DNA from: Arthrobacter woluwensis
Lineage (GTDB): Bacteria > Actinomycetota > Actinomycetes > Actinomycetales > Micrococcaceae
Length of the DNA: 64,000 nt
Reading direction: 5' to 3'
Assembly (NCBI RefSeq): GCF_030816155.1
Contig: NZ_JAUSXR010000001.1
Coordinates: forward strand, 124,001-188,000
Below, piece by piece: positions 61,803 through 64,000 of the stretch. The stretch's first letter is position 1; every line of letters begins with the position of its first letter. Under the pieces are notes generated by a model, which saw nothing but the letters and a program-made list of their open reading frames with translations, had not been told where the DNA came from and searched no databases. The translations under genes were made by a program, and so were the position numbers.

Positions 61803-63413
61803 GTGACATCGTCCCGAGTCGAACTCTCCCCAGGCCAGGACTTCGGTTCCGGCGTCGAACTCGCGCTGGCGGCGAGCAATCAGCTCCTCAACGCCAGGAA
61901 CTCCCCGAATTACGTGGCGCAAGTCCTCCAGGGCGTTAACGCCGTGGCCACCAAGATCCAGCGCACCTCGCAGCCGTTCACCGGCGTCACGCCCGCAGGC
62001 CTGGAGCGCCAGGTCGCCGCCGTCGAACTCGATCAGCCGCTCCCTGATCTGACCGCGGCGCTCGAGGAACTCGACGAGCTCTATCTGAAGGACGCCGTCT
62101 ACTTCCACGATTCCCGGTACGCCGCGCACCTCAACTGCCCGGTCGTGATCCCGGCGCTGGTCGGCGAGGCGATCCTCTCCGCCGTGAACTCCTCCCTGGA
62201 CACCTGGGATCAGAGCGCGGGCGCGACGCTCATCGAGCGGCGACTGATCGACTGGACCGCGGAACGGATCGGCCTCGGCCGGGACGCCGACGGCGTGTTC
62301 ACCTCCGGCGGCAGCCAGTCCAACTTCCAGGCCCTGCTCATGGCCCGCAACCACGCCGTCGCGCGCCTCCGCGCCGAGTCCGCCGAGCACCGCGAGATGC
62401 GGCTGCCGCTGCTCCTGGACCGCTTGCGGATCTTCACCTCCGCGGACAGCCACTTCAGCATCCAGAAGTCGGCCGCCATGCTGGGCCTCGGCTTCGACGC
62501 CGTGATCCCGGTTCCCACGACGCCGGACCACCGCCTGGACCCGGCCGCTCTCGGCGCCGCCCTCGCCGAGTCCCGGGAGGCCGGTCTGATCTCGATGGCC
62601 GTGGTGGCGACGGCCGGCACCACCGACTTCGGCGCGGTGGACCCGCTGCACGAGGTCTCCGCGCTGGCGAAGGCGTATGACGCCTGGATGCACGTCGACG
62701 CCGCGTACGGTGGCGGGCTGCTCGTCTCGCCGCGCCACGGCGGGCTGCTGAACGGCATCCACCTGGCGGACTCCGTGACGGTCGACTTCCACAAGACCTT
62801 CTTCCAGCCCGTCAGCTCCAGCGCCGTCCTGGTCCGGGACCGCGCGATGCTCCGTCACGTGACCTACTACGCGGACTACCTCAACCCGGAGAGCGCCGCC
62901 AAGGCCCAGATCCCCAATCAGGTGGACAAGAGCATCCAGACCACCCGCCGCTTCGACGCCCTCAAGCTGTGGCTCACGCTCCGCACCATGGGCGCGGATG
63001 CCATCGGGGCGCTCTTCGACGAAGCCATCGACCTCACCGCCCGCGTGGGGACCCTCCTCGATGAGGACCTCGACTTCGAACTCGCGGCCGCGCCGCAGCT
63101 CAGCACCCTGGTATTCCGTTACCGTCCCCAGGTGGGCGGCGCTCCCCTGAGTGAGGACCTCGCGGACCGCCTCAACCCCGCCATCCGCGCCGCCGTGTTC
63201 GCCTCAGGTGAGGCCGTGGTGGCCGGGACGACCGTACACGGGCGTCACCACCTCAAATTCACGCTCCTGAACGCCGAGACGCGCCTCAGTGACATCCAGG
63301 ACATCATCGAACTCCTGCGCCGCACTGGCGCGGACCTCCTCGCCGCCCGGATCGCCCCGCGCGACGCCGCCTCTCCTTTCACCTCTTCAGACCAGAAGGA
63401 CCTCTCCGCATGA
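61803..63413 (+). CDS. desA: PLP-dependent decarboxylase, desferrioxamine-type (lysine/ornithine or diaminobutyrate)
   Basis: 536 residues, group II PLP decarboxylase. ECTRTT-like region [30 protein letters not shown] for cofactor stacking and Asp, and the Schiff-base Lys in [12 protein letters not shown] (about Lys330). The following gene is an amine N-hydroxylase, the arrangement of desferrioxamine DesA-DesB, where DesA decarboxylates lysine to cadaverine. Starts at GTG 61803 just after an iron box; overlaps desB by ATGA. A diaminobutyrate decarboxylase role is the alternative. Confidence 0.88.
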   Translation: MTSSRVELSPGQDFGSGVELALAASNQLLNARNSPNYVAQVLQGVNAVATKIQRTSQPFTGVTPAGLERQVAAVELDQPLPDLTAALEELDELYLKDAVYFHDSRYAAHLNCPVVIPALVGEAILSAVNSSLDTWDQSAGATLIERRLIDWTAERIGLGRDADGVFTSGGSQSNFQALLMARNHAVARLRAESAEHREMRLPLLLDRLRIFTSADSHFSIQKSAAMLGLGFDAVIPVPTTPDHRLDPAALGAALAESREAGLISMAVVATAGTTDFGAVDPLHEVSALAKAYDAWMHVDAAYGGGLLVSPRHGGLLNGIHLADSVTVDFHKTFFQPVSSSAVLVRDRAMLRHVTYYADYLNPESAAKAQIPNQVDKSIQTTRRFDALKLWLTLRTMGADAIGALFDEAIDLTARVGTLLDEDLDFELAAAPQLSTLVFRYRPQVGGAPLSEDLADRLNPAIRAAVFASGEAVVAGTTVHGRHHLKFTLLNAETRLSDIQDIIELLRRTGADLLAARIAPRDAASPFTSSDQKDLSA

Positions 63414-64000
63414 CCATCACCGAGAACACCGCAGACGGCCGCATCCACGACATGGTGGGCATCGGCCTCGGCCCGTTCAACCTGGGACTCGCCGCGCTGA
63501 GCGAGCCGCTGGACGGCCTGGACCACCTTTTCCTGGAACGCCGGGAGAGCTTCGACTGGCACCCCGGGATGATGCTCGAACCGGCCCACCTCCAGGTGCC
63601 GTTCATGGCGGACCTCGTCACGCTCGCCGACCCGACCTCGCCCTACTCCTTCCTGAACTTCCTCAAGCAGACCGGCCGCCTCTACCGCTTCTACATCCGG
63701 GAGAACTTCTACCCGTTGCGCGCCGAGTTCAACCAGTACTGCCAGTGGGTGGCCGGGCAGCTCGACTCCATCCGTTTCAGCACGGATGTGCTGAATACCA
63801 GCTACGACGACGGCGTCTACACCCTCACCGTTCAGGGTCCCCAGGGCACGGAGCAGGTCCGGACGCGGCGCCTCGTGCTGGGCACCGGCACCACCCCGGG
63901 CGTCCCGGAAGCAGGCCGCGGGGTGCTCGACGCCGGCGGCCCGGCCCTGCACAACGCGGAGTACCTCCAGCGGAAGGAGGAGCTCCAGGCGCGGCGGAGC
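63410..64000 (+). CDS. desB: Lysine/ornithine N-monooxygenase, siderophore biosynthesis (partial)
   Basis: First 197 residues; continues beyond the window. [17 protein letters not shown] is the FAD-binding GxGxxN motif of IucD/PvdA/DesB enzymes, followed by [20 protein letters not shown] and [12 protein letters not shown]. In desferrioxamine synthesis it N-hydroxylates cadaverine. Shares the iron-controlled transcript with the decarboxylase (ATGA overlap). desC and desD are expected downstream. Confidence 0.92.
   Translation, partial: MTITENTADGRIHDMVGIGLGPFNLGLAALSEPLDGLDHLFLERRESFDWHPGMMLEPAHLQVPFMADLVTLADPTSPYSFLNFLKQTGRLYRFYIRENFYPLRAEFNQYCQWVAGQLDSIRFSTDVLNTSYDDGVYTLTVQGPQGTEQVRTRRLVLGTGTTPGVPEAGRGVLDAGGPALHNAEYLQRKEELQARRS

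Overview
The window is about 64 kb of high-GC DNA from an Actinomycetota chromosome. Closely packed operons, frequent GTG starts and 4-bp ATGA/GTGA overlaps, a Cys-type histidine ammonia-lyase and a desferrioxamine-type siderophore locus all fit the Micrococcaceae (an Arthrobacter-like soil bacterium); that placement is inference. I see no rRNA, CRISPR array, insertion sequence, prophage or plasmid functions. The content is mainly solute uptake, catabolism and local regulators.

Layout. 0.1-1.1 kb: alpha/beta hydrolase divergent from a MerR regulator over a perfect operator. 1.3-6.8 kb: oligopeptide/nickel-type ABC importer whose binding-protein gene is frameshifted. 6.9-10.9 kb: MerR regulator, Nudix hydrolase, MFS exporter, alpha/beta hydrolase, acetyltransferase. 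11.3-16.5 kb: branched-chain amino-acid ABC importer (livKHMGF), with livH frameshifted. 16.6-22.8 kb: SRPBCC protein, nucleotidyltransferase, then an operon with a cyclase-family hydrolase, a TRAP-like large permease without a binding protein and an unusual dehydrogenase-RraA fusion, divergent from an IclR regulator. 22.8-24.9 kb: a Tat-exported polysaccharide-lyase-like protein in lower-GC DNA. 25.2-31.6 kb: IclR and LacI regulators and a nucleoside salvage operon (nucleoside hydrolase, MFS, ribokinase, second nucleoside hydrolase).

31.7-42.7 kb: histidine utilisation genes hutU, hutH and, further on, hutG, with the same 18-bp palindrome upstream of hutU and hutG; between them a TetR regulator with an SDR-alpha/beta hydrolase fusion, and a proton antiporter. 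Then a GntR/membrane-protein pair. 41.8-49.4 kb: sugar-acid type catabolic genes (beta-hydroxyacid dehydrogenase, D-2-hydroxyacid dehydrogenase, IclR, MHS-type MFS, SDR, FAH-family protein, idonate-type dehydrogenase) linked by shared TTGAAC/GTTCAA operators. 49.5-60 kb: MFS, NCS2 purine permease, CopC protein, Q/P-rich membrane protein, short flavoprotein, tandem universal stress protein, NlpC/P60 hydrolase, CDF zinc exporter, small metallopeptidase. 60.1-60.5 kb: tRNA-Glu, -Asp and -Phe. 60.7-64 kb: membrane methyltransferase and the start of an iron-regulated desferrioxamine locus (desA, desB cut by the window edge).

The least explained signal is a set of long intergenic palindromes (mostly 23-30 bp arms) between 33.6 and 50.9 kb. 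Nearly all lie 6-53 nt downstream of a stop codon, they fall into sequence families, and two copies differ by a compensatory base-pair change. Two single-base frameshifts, both in G runs, could be sequencing errors or real lesions.
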